Shown here: piece after piece, positions 36,945 to 46,301 of the stretch | Numbering within the stretch: position 1 is the stretch's first letter | How the letters are laid out: every line of letters begins with the position of its first letter | Assembly: GCA_965225625.1 (NCBI GenBank) | Contig: CBDDBH010000022.1 | Coordinates: 130,213 to 194,212 of the forward strand | From: CBDDBH01 sp965225625 | GTDB taxonomy: Bacteria > Pseudomonadota > Gammaproteobacteria > JADZEE01 | Direction of reading: 5' to 3' | DNA length: 64,000 nt | Made by a program: the position numbers and the translations under genes | Notes under the pieces: generated by a model | Told to the model about the DNA's origin: nothing | What the model saw: only the letters and a program-made list of their open reading frames with translations | Databases searched by the model: none

Positions 36945-37955
36945 ATGCCAATCGACGAGGGAGACCGCCGCCGTGGCCTCGAAAAAGCTGTACTCTGGGC
37001 AACCGAAGTGAAGCCGAGTCCACATAGCAGATCTCCAATTACAGCGGGCGAACTTGGCACAGTTGTCTCTGTGAACAGGGGACTCTGCGTCGTGGAGATC
37101 AATGGGGTCCGGCTCCAATGCCGGATACGAGGCAAACTAACAGCGGCCGAGACTTCCTTCACAAATGCAGTGGTGGTTGGCGATGAAGTCAAAGTGAGTA
37201 GCGACGGAATGGAATCGGGTAGCGGCATCGTCGAAGATGTCGTGCCACGCACCAGCCTTTTGACTCGAGCGGATGTCTCCTATGGCCATCTACGACAGTT
37301 AATCGTTGCGAACGTTGACCAAGTGCTCATAGTCTCCTCGTGGCGCGAGCCGCGGTTCTGGCCTGAACTTGTGGATCGGTGCATCATCGCCGCCCAGCGT
37401 AGCGGACTTATGCCGATTGTGTGCATCAATAAGGTCGACCTTGCAGTCGATGCGGCGGAGACCCGAGATGCCCTTCAACCCTACGAGATACTGGGACACC
37501 GCATCATCACGACAAGTGCCGTCACCGGTGAAGGCATATGCATGCTACGGAAGGTGCTGCGGGACAAGAAGACCGCGCTGGCTGGCATGTCGGGAACCGG
37601 CAAATCTTCGCTGATATCAGCGGTGCATCCAGGACTCAGTCTACGAATCTCACATGTAAGTAAGTCAGGAGAGGGCAGACACACGACGACTCAGGCTACG
37701 ATGCTGGGTCTCGATATTGGTGGCTTCGTGGTAGACACTCCCGGCATACGTGAGTTTGGGCTCAGTGGACTGCGGCGGCACGAATTGGCGGCCTTCTACC
37801 CGGAGATTGCGCCCTTAGCGCTCAAGTGTCGATTCAATAACTGCTCGCACGTTGAAGAGCCGGGGTGCGCCGTGATGGAGGGCCTAAGGAATGGCGCCGT
37901 GTATTTGAGCCGTTACCACTCTTTTCGAGCAATCCGAGGCACGCTGTCGGAGTAG
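36945..37955 (+). CDS. rsgA: Ribosome small-subunit-dependent GTPase RsgA
   Basis: A 336-residue circularly permuted GTPase that assists late 30S maturation. Order of motifs: OB-fold (about 32-95), NKVD (G4, about 161), SAVTGEG (G5), GMSGTGKSSL (G1 P-loop, about 214), HTTTQA (G2), DTPGIREFG (G3, about 263), then the zinc-binding CRFNNCSHVEEPGC. The usual GxSGVGKSSL reads GMSGTGKSSL. Start uncertain: ATG 36945 lacks a good ribosome site, while GGAAGGAGG precedes an ATG at 36922 in another frame. It stands alone among insertion-sequence debris. Confidence 0.92.
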   Translation: MPIDEGDRRRGLEKAVLWATEVKPSPHSRSPITAGELGTVVSVNRGLCVVEINGVRLQCRIRGKLTAAETSFTNAVVVGDEVKVSSDGMESGSGIVEDVVPRTSLLTRADVSYGHLRQLIVANVDQVLIVSSWREPRFWPELVDRCIIAAQRSGLMPIVCINKVDLAVDAAETRDALQPYEILGHRIITTSAVTGEGICMLRKVLRDKKTALAGMSGTGKSSLISAVHPGLSLRISHVSKSGEGRHTTTQATMLGLDIGGFVVDTPGIREFGLSGLRRHELAAFYPEIAPLALKCRFNNCSHVEEPGCAVMEGLRNGAVYLSRYHSFRAIRGTLSE

Positions 37956-38525
37956 GGAGTTCCTCGATGATTCGTCAAGTTGACAAAAGCGGAGGTTAAC
38001 CTTGCACCAAACGAAAGAGGCGCTGGCAAAGGCATTCAAAGTCGACGAGTTCCCTCGTTCGGCGAAATACGAGGTCACGTCCCGTCAAGTGGTGTAAGAC
38101 TCTATCCACCGTACCTGTGTTCTCAGTATATTTCGCCTCTCTGCTCAGACAAGGGGAATTAGCGCTATAGGTCCTGGCGATCTCCCATTCTACTGGTACA
38201 TACCTCTTGGCGTTTGACACGACGTCGACCGTACCGACGTGGCGGCAGTCGCGCCGCTAGGCTCCGGGTCCGATCTGGTCACGGGCGGGCAGGATTCAGC
38301 GACGGCACCGGCGCCGCCGGCGGAAGTCCCTTGGTCTGTCGTGCAAGACCGCGCCGCCGGCCGGCCAGCAGGGCGAAGGACCTCAAGGGCGGGCCGTACA
38401 AGCTGCCTCAGATCGTGGTCGTCTCGGAGCGCGCTTCGAGACGGGGCGGCGGTCTCTAGGGAGTCCCCGCCGCCACATGCCCCCGGCCCACAAGAGGGGG
38501 TTAGGCCAGTTGTTAGTTGCTATAT
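37956..38525. other. Gene-poor stretch between RsgA and an IS21 remnant
   Basis: No frame here looks like a real gene. From about 38214 the composition becomes very GC-rich and may be eroded mobile-element DNA upstream of the IstB fragment, but no motif supports this. A CTATAGGTCCTG motif at 38167 resembles the terminal repeats at 38893-38933. Confidence 0.4.
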
Positions 38526-38840
38526 ATCCCGGATCTGCTCATCCTCGACGACCTCGGTCTCCACAGGATGACCCAACAGCAGTCCATAGACCTCTACGAG
38601 CTGGTCATCGCCAGGCATCGTACCGCCAGCTTCGTCATCACCTCCAACAGGGCTGTCGACGAGTGGCTCGGGCTCTTCGACGACCCCATCCTCGGCAACA
38701 GCGCCCTCGACCGGCTCGCCAACGCCAGCTACCAGATCGTCATCGAGGGCCAGAGCTACCGGGAGCGCTTGTCGCCCCACAGGGCTCTGCTGGACAGACT
38801 GGATGCAAAGGAGGTGGTTGACCCTCAAACCGCAGGGTGA
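38526..38840 (+). pseudogene. IstB-like IS21 helper ATPase, 3' fragment
   Basis: About 104 residues starting at the Walker B region (PDLLILDDLGLHRM) through FVITSNRAVDEWLGLF (sensor) to the C-terminus. The Walker A half is missing, so this is a remnant. It is a different IS21-type lineage from the element at 50817 (sequence clearly diverged). Direct repeats typical of IS21 ends follow at 38893. Confidence 0.8.
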
Positions 38841-38892
38841 TAATAGTCCGCATACCACGGTGTCCAGGGGCCGTCACCCACCTGACGAGGTG

Positions 38893-38933
38893 GTATATAG
38901 GTCGTGATCACGGTAGTATATAGGTCCTGATCA
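38893..38933. repeat. Tandem 18-bp direct repeats, probable IS21-type terminus
   Basis: GTATATAGGTCGTGATCA and GTATATAGGTCCTGATCA lie 23 bp apart and differ at one base, 53 bp after the IstB fragment. Repeated transposase-binding sites at the ends are characteristic of IS21 elements. Confidence 0.7.
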
Positions 38934-39252
38934 TCGACAAGCTATCCCTCCACAGTATTGCTAACGTTGTTCCGGCCAGGAGAAGCGACATGAAGAACAG
39001 CCACAATGGTGCCAGGAAGACTCCACGAATACGCGCATCCTCGGCTCTAGCACCATCTACATTAGACCTAGAGCCGAGAGTATTGTCTAGCAGCAGGAAA
39101 AGCGATACACACCAGCTACCGCCAATTGCAACAGCGCAAGCGCCGAACACAAATGCAAGCGGATGAGACACTCCCGCACTCAAGAAAAGGAACAAGAGCG
39201 CAACTGCAACAGGCCCGAGCAACCAACCTACGTACAGCAATACGTATGCCAC
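38908..39252 (-). CDS. Small membrane protein, C-terminus probably replaced by IS DNA
   Basis: A 114-residue frame with three hydrophobic segments (VLLYVGWLLGPVAVALLFLF, LAFVFGACAVAIGGSWCVSLF, LAPLWLFFMSLLLAGTTLAI). The last residues (about RTYILP) are encoded by the IS21-type terminal repeats, so the original C-terminus was likely cut by that insertion. No family recognised; the start is unverified. Confidence 0.45.
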   Translation of the reverse strand: MAYVLLYVGWLLGPVAVALLFLFLSAGVSHPLAFVFGACAVAIGGSWCVSLFLLLDNTLGSRSNVDGARAEDARIRGVFLAPLWLFFMSLLLAGTTLAILWRDSLSMIRTYILP

Positions 39253-39722
39253 CCATATGCCACCCCGTCCACACCTTGTAGTTACGTAGTCTGGCTAGGA
39301 AATATAGCCAGGGTACAAAAAAAAAGTGCAGAGTATACGACACCGCGAAGGATGTAGAGTTGACGCAGTTCTGTTCCCCTGGAAGCATACCTTGCGGACA
39401 ATGCGGCTCCGCAAGGCGCCCATAGAATACAGGCTCCTAGTCAATTCTACAACCAACACCCTGAAGGAGTTCTTCTACGATTGACAAGGACCAAATAGCT
39501 CCAGCCAGCGATACACACGGCAACGGACGGCGCAAGTACTATCCATAGTGCTATCCGTTTCCAGAGCACCCCGCGACCATGTTTCAAAGTCATACGGTCA
39601 CGCTCCCGTTTGCTGATGCGCGAAATTTTAATAGTTGGGAAATGCTAAGGCAGCCACATATTCCGGATAAACAGCGGGCCCAAATCGTTGCTCCTCGGCA
39701 GCAATGTGCAAAGAAATGTAAC
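39253..39722. other. Non-coding or unrecognised stretch
   Basis: About 470 bases without a convincing reading frame, promoter or RNA. Base composition is less GC-rich than the neighbouring transposons. Confidence 0.4.
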
Positions 39723-40108
39723 CCGGGATTTCCCATATTGGGAGTCTTCAGGCTCAAGGGGCAGCCCAAACGAGATGGTAGCATCATAGTCAGGTCCTGC
39801 AAGGCCAGTCAATCGCCGGTCTGTCCAATAAGAGATGCGTTTGCAGTCGTAGAGCACCCTTCTTGTCCGTCTTCATCGTCCTCGTGTCCCCTGCCAGTGG
39901 GGTGAAACCGCATTGAAGACAAGCCGACTCCCTGGAGCGCTCTCCCCCTCTTGGCAAGATCGTGGTTGCATTCTCCCTCAGCTTGGCGCCGGCGATAACC
40001 GGCCGATACGATCCAACACTCCCTGGAACAACCGTCGAGGAACCGACACCTCGGACAACTGAAAGATCAACCGCCGGGAGTGCCGCACCAGACGGCCTCC
40101 CATCTTGA
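39723..40108 (-). mobile_element. IS1380-type element, right-end fragment
   Basis: Starts with the terminal sequence CCGGGATTTCCCATATTGGG and runs through the non-coding tail into the last transposase codons, stopping where the next copy begins (same orientation). It is nearly identical to 40109-40490. Confidence 0.85.
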
Positions 40109-41857
40109 CCGGGATTTCCCCATATTGGGAGTCTTCAGGCTCAAGGGGCAGCCCAAACGAGATAGTGGCAGCATAGTCAGGTCCTGCAAGGCCAGTCAAT
40201 CGCCGGTCTATCCAATAAGAGATGCGTTTGCAGTCGTAGAGCACCCTTCTTGTCCGTCTTCATCGTCCTCGTGTCCCCTGCCAGTGGGGTGAAACCGCAT
40301 TGAAGACAAGGCGACTCCCTGGAGCGCTCTCCCCCTCTTGGCAAGATCGTGGTTGTACCCTCCCTCAGCTTGGCGCCGGCGATAACCGGCCGATACGATC
40401 CAACACTCCCTGGAACAACCTTCGAGGAACCGACACCTCGGACAACTGAAAGATCAACCACCGGGAGTGCCGCACCAGACGGCCTCCCATCTTGATCAGC
40501 TTGACCTGCACGCTCCGCAGTGACCAGTGCTTGACCGTCTTAGGCAGACACAGCCGGCGAAGGAAGTTCCCAAGGTTGTACGCCAGGACGAACACAGACA
40601 GACGTACCCGGTTGGCCACGAACCGATGGCACGACAGCCCGAGTCCAGTTCAGCGCGTACTTCCCCTCCTTGATCCACTGCTCGGCTGTCCCTCGTCCAT
40701 TGTAGAAACGCACCACTCCTTCGGGGCCAGCCGTCATGCTCGTGACGATGAAGCCCACCGGGGGAACAGCTCTCCCCTGTGCCACTCCACCTTGGCCACC
40801 ACCCGCCGAGCCCGGTCCCAACTCTCAGCACGATACCAAAAGTCGTCGTATAGGATCACAGGACGCTTTCGGCGGCCTGCCCACCGGCCTCCTGAGCAGA
40901 GGGGCGATCTCCCGTTGCAGCACCTCGTTGCCGGGGAGTCTTATAGCGTAAAGGACATGCCGCTCCTCGAGGTACTCATAGATGTCCGGCTTAGCGAATG
41001 CGGCATCGGCACGAAAGTACCGCCGCACTCCTGTCGCCCCGTAGCGGGACAGGATCGGATCCAATACATCACGCCACCTGTGCGCGCTATGTACGTTCCC
41101 CGCGCGGAGCATCGCCCCCTCGCAGTCACCGAACTGGTTGAACACGAACAAAGGGTGATAGCACGTGCTCCCAAAGTGACCGTTGTACGACGCTCCCTCC
41201 TGTTCTCCATGTACCGGACTTTCCGAACTGTCCATGTCCAAGATCACCTGCCGGTGCGCTGTGTGCGTCATCGCCCGGTCCACCCACGTAGCGTTCACTC
41301 GGCCCAACCCTTCTACGTTGCCGTCTTGGGTAAGCACCTCGGTCTCGAACCGGCTCATGGTGTTGGTGCTGGCGCCCGGTCTCTCAGGACCACCTCGCCG
41401 CCCAACGACTACCCGCATCGTCGGGTCCTGGGCCAGCCGTTCAGCGTCGTTGGTATCCTCGTAGCCCGCCAGACGACTGTACACCGACTGCCTGAGAAGG
41501 CCCACCAATCGGTGCTGCACGTTGCGACCGCCCCGGCTCTCCTGCAGACAGTCACTCGCCGTCTCCGTCAGTCCCAGTGCATCATCCAGCTCGCGACAGG
41601 CCAGCAGCCCGGCATCTGAGGTGATGGTGGCACCGTGGAACTCCAATCGTATGCGGCGGTCGAAACGGAGCTTGGCGCGGGGGTTGGTGCTTTCACCCAT
41701 CGGGTGCCTCCGAGGACAGTACGTTATCAAGAACTAGAGTAGTCGCTCACGACCAGTCTAGCACTCATGATAACCACTGTGCTCTGCTATTCGACTACAT
41801 CGAGCATAGCCGTTGCTGATTACGGCAAGCCCTGCAGGGTTGATATGGGAAATGTGG
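40109..41857 (-). mobile_element. IS1380-type element, near-complete but decayed
   Basis: About 1.75 kb. The right end reads CCGGGATTTCCCCATATT; the left end, read inverted, is CCACATTTCCCATATC, giving a shared terminal ATTTCCC(C)ATAT. It encloses a transposase with several frameshifts. I find no clear target duplication: it abuts another copy on one side and a recombinase remnant on the other. Confidence 0.8.
40365..41730 (-). pseudogene. IS1380-type transposase with multiple frameshifts
   Basis: The N-terminal 300 residues are one frame (FDRRIRLEFHGATITSDAG, VILDMDSSE with catalytic Asp, RADAAFAKPDIYEYLEERH with the second). The frame then breaks near 40865 (after RRPVGRPPK), near 40760 and near 40630; the C-terminal pieces continue in other frames (VRFYNGRGTAEQWIKEGKY; RLFQGVLDRIGRLSPAPS). 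The plus-strand copy at 36020 shows the undamaged order. Inactive as it stands. Confidence 0.85.
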
Positions 41858-41858
41858 G

Positions 41859-42284
41859 CTCAGACCATTGAGAATGAGGTTGAGGACGTGAAGCGGAAGC
41901 TGGACCGCGTCTGGCGCCACATCGAGACAGTCGACAATGTCGAGACGGTTGACGCCTCGGCCCGCCTCAGGGAGCACAGGGAAAGGCGGGGAGCGTCTTG
42001 AAGACGCGGCGGCCGATGCGAGGGCCACTCTCTCCCAGCGCAGCACGGTCCTGGACGACGTGGAGACCATCGCGGCGTACGCCGTGGACATGAGCGAGTT
42101 CCTCAACCGGAGCGAGATGACCGAGCGCAGGGCCTTCGTCGAGACCTTCGTCAAGGAGATCGTCGTCACACCTGGCAGTGCTCTGCTGCGTTACACAATC
42201 CCCATGCCCGACGATAGCCTGATACCTGGCAGGAGCGCTGAGGAGATGGCGTTGGACGGCTCGGTTCTGTCTACCCGTCAATAA
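41859..42284 (+). pseudogene. Serine recombinase, C-terminal fragment
   Basis: Encodes the C-terminal coiled-coil of a large serine recombinase: IENEVEDVKRKLDRVWRHIE, then after a one-base frameshift near 41985, RLEDAAADARATLSQRSTVL, VLDDVETIAAYAVDMSEFL and FVKEIVVTPGSALLRYTIPM. The catalytic N-terminus is absent, cut at the IS1380 left end. A catalytic N-terminal fragment of a serine recombinase sits at 54846-55180. Confidence 0.78.
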
Positions 42285-42714
42285 GGTTTGGGCCTCAGAT
42301 ACGAAAGGCCTCTGGAACGCTGAGTCTGCGTAGCTTGTCCCTTCCAGTCACTGCAGCGGTGGGGGACACGAACAGCGGCTCATCTGAGTTGTTCGCCGAG
42401 GCGGTGGAGATTGACGTCAGACTGCGGGATCGGCTCGCCATCGGCAAGACCCCTTATCTACATTCACTGCGGATGCCCCCTGCCCCAGCCGGTCGCGCTC
42501 GACGTGGCTGAGGTGGGAGCGGAGGGCAGGCGGACGGGTTCGACAACGAGTGCGAGGGGCGTCGTGGGGTGTTAAAGGGCTGGTGGAAAGGCAGGACGGT
42601 GACCTACATCTACCTTGGCCACACACGACAGAGGATTCTTGACACTCCGTGGCATATCTTTCACAATTGCAGCACTATGGCTCAGTCTGCATCCTAATGG
42701 AGCTTTGATTGGGT
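42285..42714. other. Unrecognised stretch between remnants
   Basis: About 430 bases with no supportable gene. Probably eroded mobile DNA. A TTGACACTCCG near 42638 resembles a -35 box ahead of the ribbon-helix-helix remnant, but no matching -10 is convincing. Confidence 0.35.
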
Positions 42715-42871
42715 ATGTCCTATAGACAACGGCTCTCAGTCAATCTTTCAGCCGAGGAACATCACCAACTTGCGGAGCTTGCCGAAAGGCTCGAGTCTCT
42801 AAGGCTTGGCTTGGTCGACATGCGATTGCCGAACTTCTAGACCGATACCGAGAACGCGAGTTCCTACGCGC
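42715..42871 (+). pseudogene. Ribbon-helix-helix (CopG-like) protein, frameshifted
   Basis: ATG 42715 begins SYRQRLSVNLSAEEHHQLAE, a typical RHH beta-strand and first helix. After RLES the frame ends in LRLGLVDMRLPNF, whereas one base shifted it continues SKAWLGRHAIAELLDRYRER, a perfect second helix. A single-base indel near 42800 therefore broke the gene. Its 3' end is cut by an IS1380 fragment at 42872. Confidence 0.7.
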
Positions 42872-43009
42872 GGCGCTACCATCACCTCGGACGCCGGACT
42901 GCTGGCCTGTCGCGAGCTGGACGATGCACTGGGACTGACGGAGACGGCGAGTGAGTGTCTGCAGGAGAGCCGGGGCGGTCGTAACGTGCAGCACCGATTG
43001 GTGGGCCTC
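42872..43009 (+). mobile_element. IS1380-type transposase fragment (N-terminal region)
   Basis: Encodes TITSDAGLLACRELDDALGL and ESRGGRNVQHRLVGL, matching the minus-strand transposase at 41490-41640 with few differences. Ends of the element are absent. Confidence 0.82.
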
Positions 43010-43129
43010 CCGCTGACTTCTACGGTGCAGGACAGTGAGCAGGTCAACAATGATTCTGAATTCAGTTAGTTCCCTATAGATGTGAGTGTGAAGCAATGAT
43101 ACGCAGGTTTCAGCTTGGAGGCAAAGCAT

Positions 43130-45049
43130 ATGGGCAGAGCATACGTCACTGAACTAAAGCGTCTGAAGCAGACGGTTGGGTTCGCGTGTAATGCTGACAT
43201 AGAGCCTATGACTGCCCTGCTGGTTGAGTTGGTCACACGTAACTTGATATTTGTCGGATCCGGAGGGTCATATACTGCTGCTACATTTGCCGCCGCCCTA
43301 CATGAGCAATATACTGGCCGCTTGACTAAGGCCTTAACGCCGCTAGAAGCGGTCCATCGACCTTCCACCAACAACACAGCAGCCGTACTCATAAGTGCGC
43401 GAGGTTCAAATCCAGATATTATCAAGGCTTTCCATTCGCTTCGCTTCAAGGAACCAATTGCTGCTATATGCGCCAATGAACGGAGCACCCTGCTGCGACA
43501 GATAAATGACAGCGGCATTGGGGTCGGGTACGGTTTCACCGTTCCGGGAGGGAAGGATGGTTTCCTAGCCACGAATTCGTTGCTGGCGACTCTAGTTTTG
43601 CTTTCTCGAAGCTATGGTTCCCTCTTTCGATTGCCGGAGATTGACATGGCAGGCATAGGTGATGTCTCCACAGGACTTGACAGCGACTCACATCTCTCCG
43701 CCGAAATGTCTCGACTGGCAAGAGCAGATACCATCATCGCACTTTCCAGTGGATGGGGATGGCCTGCGGCGACAGACTTGGAATCAAAGTGCTCTGAATC
43801 GGGTCTAACGAATGTACTACTGTCTGACTTCAGGAACTTTGCACATGGTCGCCACAATTGGCTCCGGACCCGAGCTATGTCTACAGCTGTTGTGTCAATT
43901 GAAGATAGGGACAACACCGAGCTGGCCAGCAGCATCCTTCAACTTGTACCTGATGAGGTTCAAAAGGTTCGGCTATTTAGTGACAGAACTGGCCCTGGCG
44001 CAGCCATAGATCTAGTTGGCCAAGTATTGCATCTTGTAGGGTCCCTGGGAGCCGCATCTGCGATTGACCCCGGTCGTCCTCCCGTTGAGCAGTTCGGCCG
44101 AAAGATGTATCGAAATGGCTTCAAGGCTTCAAACAGTAGAACAGCTCGTCACACTTGGATTGCCAGAAAGGCAGAGGCGATAGGACTTCTACCCCACGAA
44201 AGCGATGAGTTGTTAGCCGAGTCCTTAGACTGTTTCCTGACGCGACTTACCCACACGCCCATACAGGCACTTGTGGCGGATTACGATGGCACTCTCTGCG
44301 GCCCACAGGAGCGATACACAGGCATAGGTCACGAAGTCGCGGGGTTATTGAATTCTCTTTTAGGTGAGGGTTTGCTTTTAGGCATTGCCACGGGACGCGG
44401 AAGCTCGGCGCATGAAGACCTACGTCGGGCAATTGCCTCCACACACTGGGGCAAAGTGTTTGTGGGTCTTTATAACGGAGCCATCATATTGCCACTAAGT
44501 GAAGAGGTTGACGAGCGGGATAGCAACCACACCTTGGAACTAGATGGTATTCGCACGGCGCTGGTGCCACTGGTTCACGCACTGTCGATGGAAATGTCGG
44601 TCAACGAATATCAGTTATCGCTCAGACCATCGACTCCGATGGACCTAGAGCTGTTACGCCGTTCCGTCACAGAACGACTTCACGATTTTGCAACCCCAGT
44701 CCACGTCCGCAGGTCAGCCCACTCTGTGGATATAGTTCCCGCCTCCATCTCTAAGGACCTAGTGCCACGGGCATTGGCACATTCCACAGGAGTCGATGAG
44801 GGCGCAATTGTCCGGATAGGGGATCTAGGAGATTGGGGAGGCAACGACTTTGAACTGCTGAACGAAGGTTTGTCATTGAGTGTAGACCGAATATCTTCTC
44901 GTCTAGATGGGTGTTGGAACCTCGGGTTGCCGGGTTCCAAAGGTGTTACAACCACCATTCATTATCTCCGTGCACTTAGACCGGCGGCGGCGGCATTCGT
45001 GATGGAGGTCCCTCTTCTCCGACGGCGTGCGGGGGAACGTCAACGGTGA
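43130..45049 (+). CDS. Double SIS-domain / HAD-phosphatase fusion protein
   Basis: A 639-residue first gene of a five-gene operon. Residues about 30-330 form two sugar-isomerase (SIS) lobes like GlmS/AgaS: FVGSGGSYTAATFAA (about 42-56), LISARGSNPDIIKAF, then ADTIIALSSGWGWPAATDLE with NFAHGRHNW. Residues about 375-620 are a HAD hydrolase of the trehalose/sucrose-phosphatase-like type: VADYDGTLCG (nucleophile Asp near 384), GIATGRGSS, and IGDLGDWGGNDFELL (about 563). Start ATG 43130 has GGAGG nine bases before it. It overlaps the next gene by 4 bp (GTGA). The combination suggests isomerisation and dephosphorylation of a sugar phosphate; the substrate is unknown. Confidence 0.8.
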   Translation: MGRAYVTELKRLKQTVGFACNADIEPMTALLVELVTRNLIFVGSGGSYTAATFAAALHEQYTGRLTKALTPLEAVHRPSTNNTAAVLISARGSNPDIIKAFHSLRFKEPIAAICANERSTLLRQINDSGIGVGYGFTVPGGKDGFLATNSLLATLVLLSRSYGSLFRLPEIDMAGIGDVSTGLDSDSHLSAEMSRLARADTIIALSSGWGWPAATDLESKCSESGLTNVLLSDFRNFAHGRHNWLRTRAMSTAVVSIEDRDNTELASSILQLVPDEVQKVRLFSDRTGPGAAIDLVGQVLHLVGSLGAASAIDPGRPPVEQFGRKMYRNGFKASNSRTARHTWIARKAEAIGLLPHESDELLAESLDCFLTRLTHTPIQALVADYDGTLCGPQERYTGIGHEVAGLLNSLLGEGLLLGIATGRGSSAHEDLRRAIASTHWGKVFVGLYNGAIILPLSEEVDERDSNHTLELDGIRTALVPLVHALSMEMSVNEYQLSLRPSTPMDLELLRRSVTERLHDFATPVHVRRSAHSVDIVPASISKDLVPRALAHSTGVDEGAIVRIGDLGDWGGNDFELLNEGLSLSVDRISSRLDGCWNLGLPGSKGVTTTIHYLRALRPAAAAFVMEVPLLRRRAGERQR

Positions 45050-46176
45050 AGGACTCACTAGCGGACGCCTTGCTTGGTAAAGTCATGGGGTGGGGTGACC
45101 TAGACTCCCCCACCGTCGAGGCCTTACGACGTCTACAAGTGATGGCAAGGCACAAATATGACCATTACGAACGGTTTCGACTAGGCCGGAGGTTTATAGA
45201 AAGCCTTGCAGACTGGTTGGGACAATTCGAGCCTGGTCGCGAACGAACCACCGCCTTCGAGTTCATTCAGACCAAGCTAGTCTTCATTTCAAATAGGGAG
45301 ATGGAGCAACTGGTGGGGATCCTCTACCAGAAAAAGATTCGTCCAATCATCCGCGAACATGTTAGCAACACATTGGGATTGCCCGCGTATGCAGTGTCCC
45401 AAATAGAGAGCACGCCTGAGTTTACCCGAACGCGTCGCCGCAGTCTGTTTCTGGGTCTCAGCGATGGTGCCAGGATTGACGAGTTCCGAAGAAGCAATCG
45501 AGACCTCAGCAACGAGCAGGTATACGCTACGTATGAAGTGGCGGGGCCCAGGCTTGCCGAAATGAGATCGCAGCTACTTAATGACCAGAAGGAAGACCCC
45601 TCCGACCCAATTCAGTTTGAGCTTGTCTTTTTGCTTGATGATTTCGCCGGAAGTGGCAAGAGCATCTTGCGAGAGAGGAATGGCACATTTGGAGGAAGAC
45701 TGCAGAGGTTCTCGGAGTTGCTACGCATGGATGCTCAGGAGGAAGCATCAGTGTTCTCAGGTCCTCAGACAGAAATACACATCTGTCTCTACGTAGCCAC
45801 CCAGCAAGCGGTTGACCAACTTACTCAATCAATTGGAGACTACACAGCCTCAGCTCCTTGGGAACATGCACCTGTAGTACATGCAGTCCAGCTGCTTGAT
45901 CAAAACCTAACAATCGAGCCGTCCAGAGATTCTGGGTTTTGCCAATTGCTCGACAAGTACTACGACGAGAGAATCGAAGATGCGGCGAAGCGGGTTGGCG
46001 GTTCATCTTCAAAGTACGGTTTTGCTGAAGGATCCCTCCCATTGGTATTGTCTCACAATACTCCGAACAACTCAGTTTCGCTTCTGTGGGCTCCTTCTCC
46101 AATGAAGGCGCTCTTCCCAAGATTCGAACGTCATAGTGAGACAGTCAGTTGGCGGAGCAAAGTACGGTTTTGCTGA
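45046..46176 (+). CDS. Phosphoribosyltransferase-like protein (PRTase-CE-like), C-terminus altered by duplication
   Basis: A 376-residue protein starting at GTG 45046 inside the stop of the previous gene. ELVFLLDDFAGSGKSI (about 192-207) resembles the PRPP-binding loop of type I phosphoribosyltransferases (hydrophobic strand, two acids, glycine-rich turn). Other conserved-looking parts are FIQTKLVFISNREMEQLV and PIIREHV. I connect it to the family I remember as PRTase-CE, known from predicted conflict systems. A 148-bp tandem duplication (46011-46298) replaces the original end HSETVS-stop (TAA 46298-46300) by a ten-residue read-through tail (after ETVS: WRSKVRFC). Confidence 0.68.
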   Translation: MKDSLADALLGKVMGWGDLDSPTVEALRRLQVMARHKYDHYERFRLGRRFIESLADWLGQFEPGRERTTAFEFIQTKLVFISNREMEQLVGILYQKKIRPIIREHVSNTLGLPAYAVSQIESTPEFTRTRRRSLFLGLSDGARIDEFRRSNRDLSNEQVYATYEVAGPRLAEMRSQLLNDQKEDPSDPIQFELVFLLDDFAGSGKSILRERNGTFGGRLQRFSELLRMDAQEEASVFSGPQTEIHICLYVATQQAVDQLTQSIGDYTASAPWEHAPVVHAVQLLDQNLTIEPSRDSGFCQLLDKYYDERIEDAAKRVGGSSSKYGFAEGSLPLVLSHNTPNNSVSLLWAPSPMKALFPRFERHSETVSWRSKVRFC

Positions 46177-46298
46177 AGGATCCCTCCCATTGGTATTGTC
46201 TCACAATACTCCGAACAACTCAGTTTCGCTTCTGTGGGCTCCTTCTCCAATGAAGGCGCTCTTCCCAAGATTCGAACGTCATAGTGAGACAGTCAGTT
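46011..46298. repeat. Perfect tandem duplication, 140-bp units with 148-bp period
   Basis: 46011-46150 and 46159-46298 read the same from AAAGTACGGTTTTGC to AGACAGTCAGTT, separated by GGCGGAGC. The unit is the 3' end of the PRTase-like gene. The second copy keeps the original stop and the start of the ATPase gene. GTTGGCGG occurs both at the junction and just before copy 1, hinting at slippage or microhomology. Confidence 0.93.
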
Positions 46299-46301
46299 AA
46301 G

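Noticed and set aside
46011..46298. Tandem repeat as a CRISPR or minisatellite
   Set aside because: Only two long coding units; a simple segment duplication.
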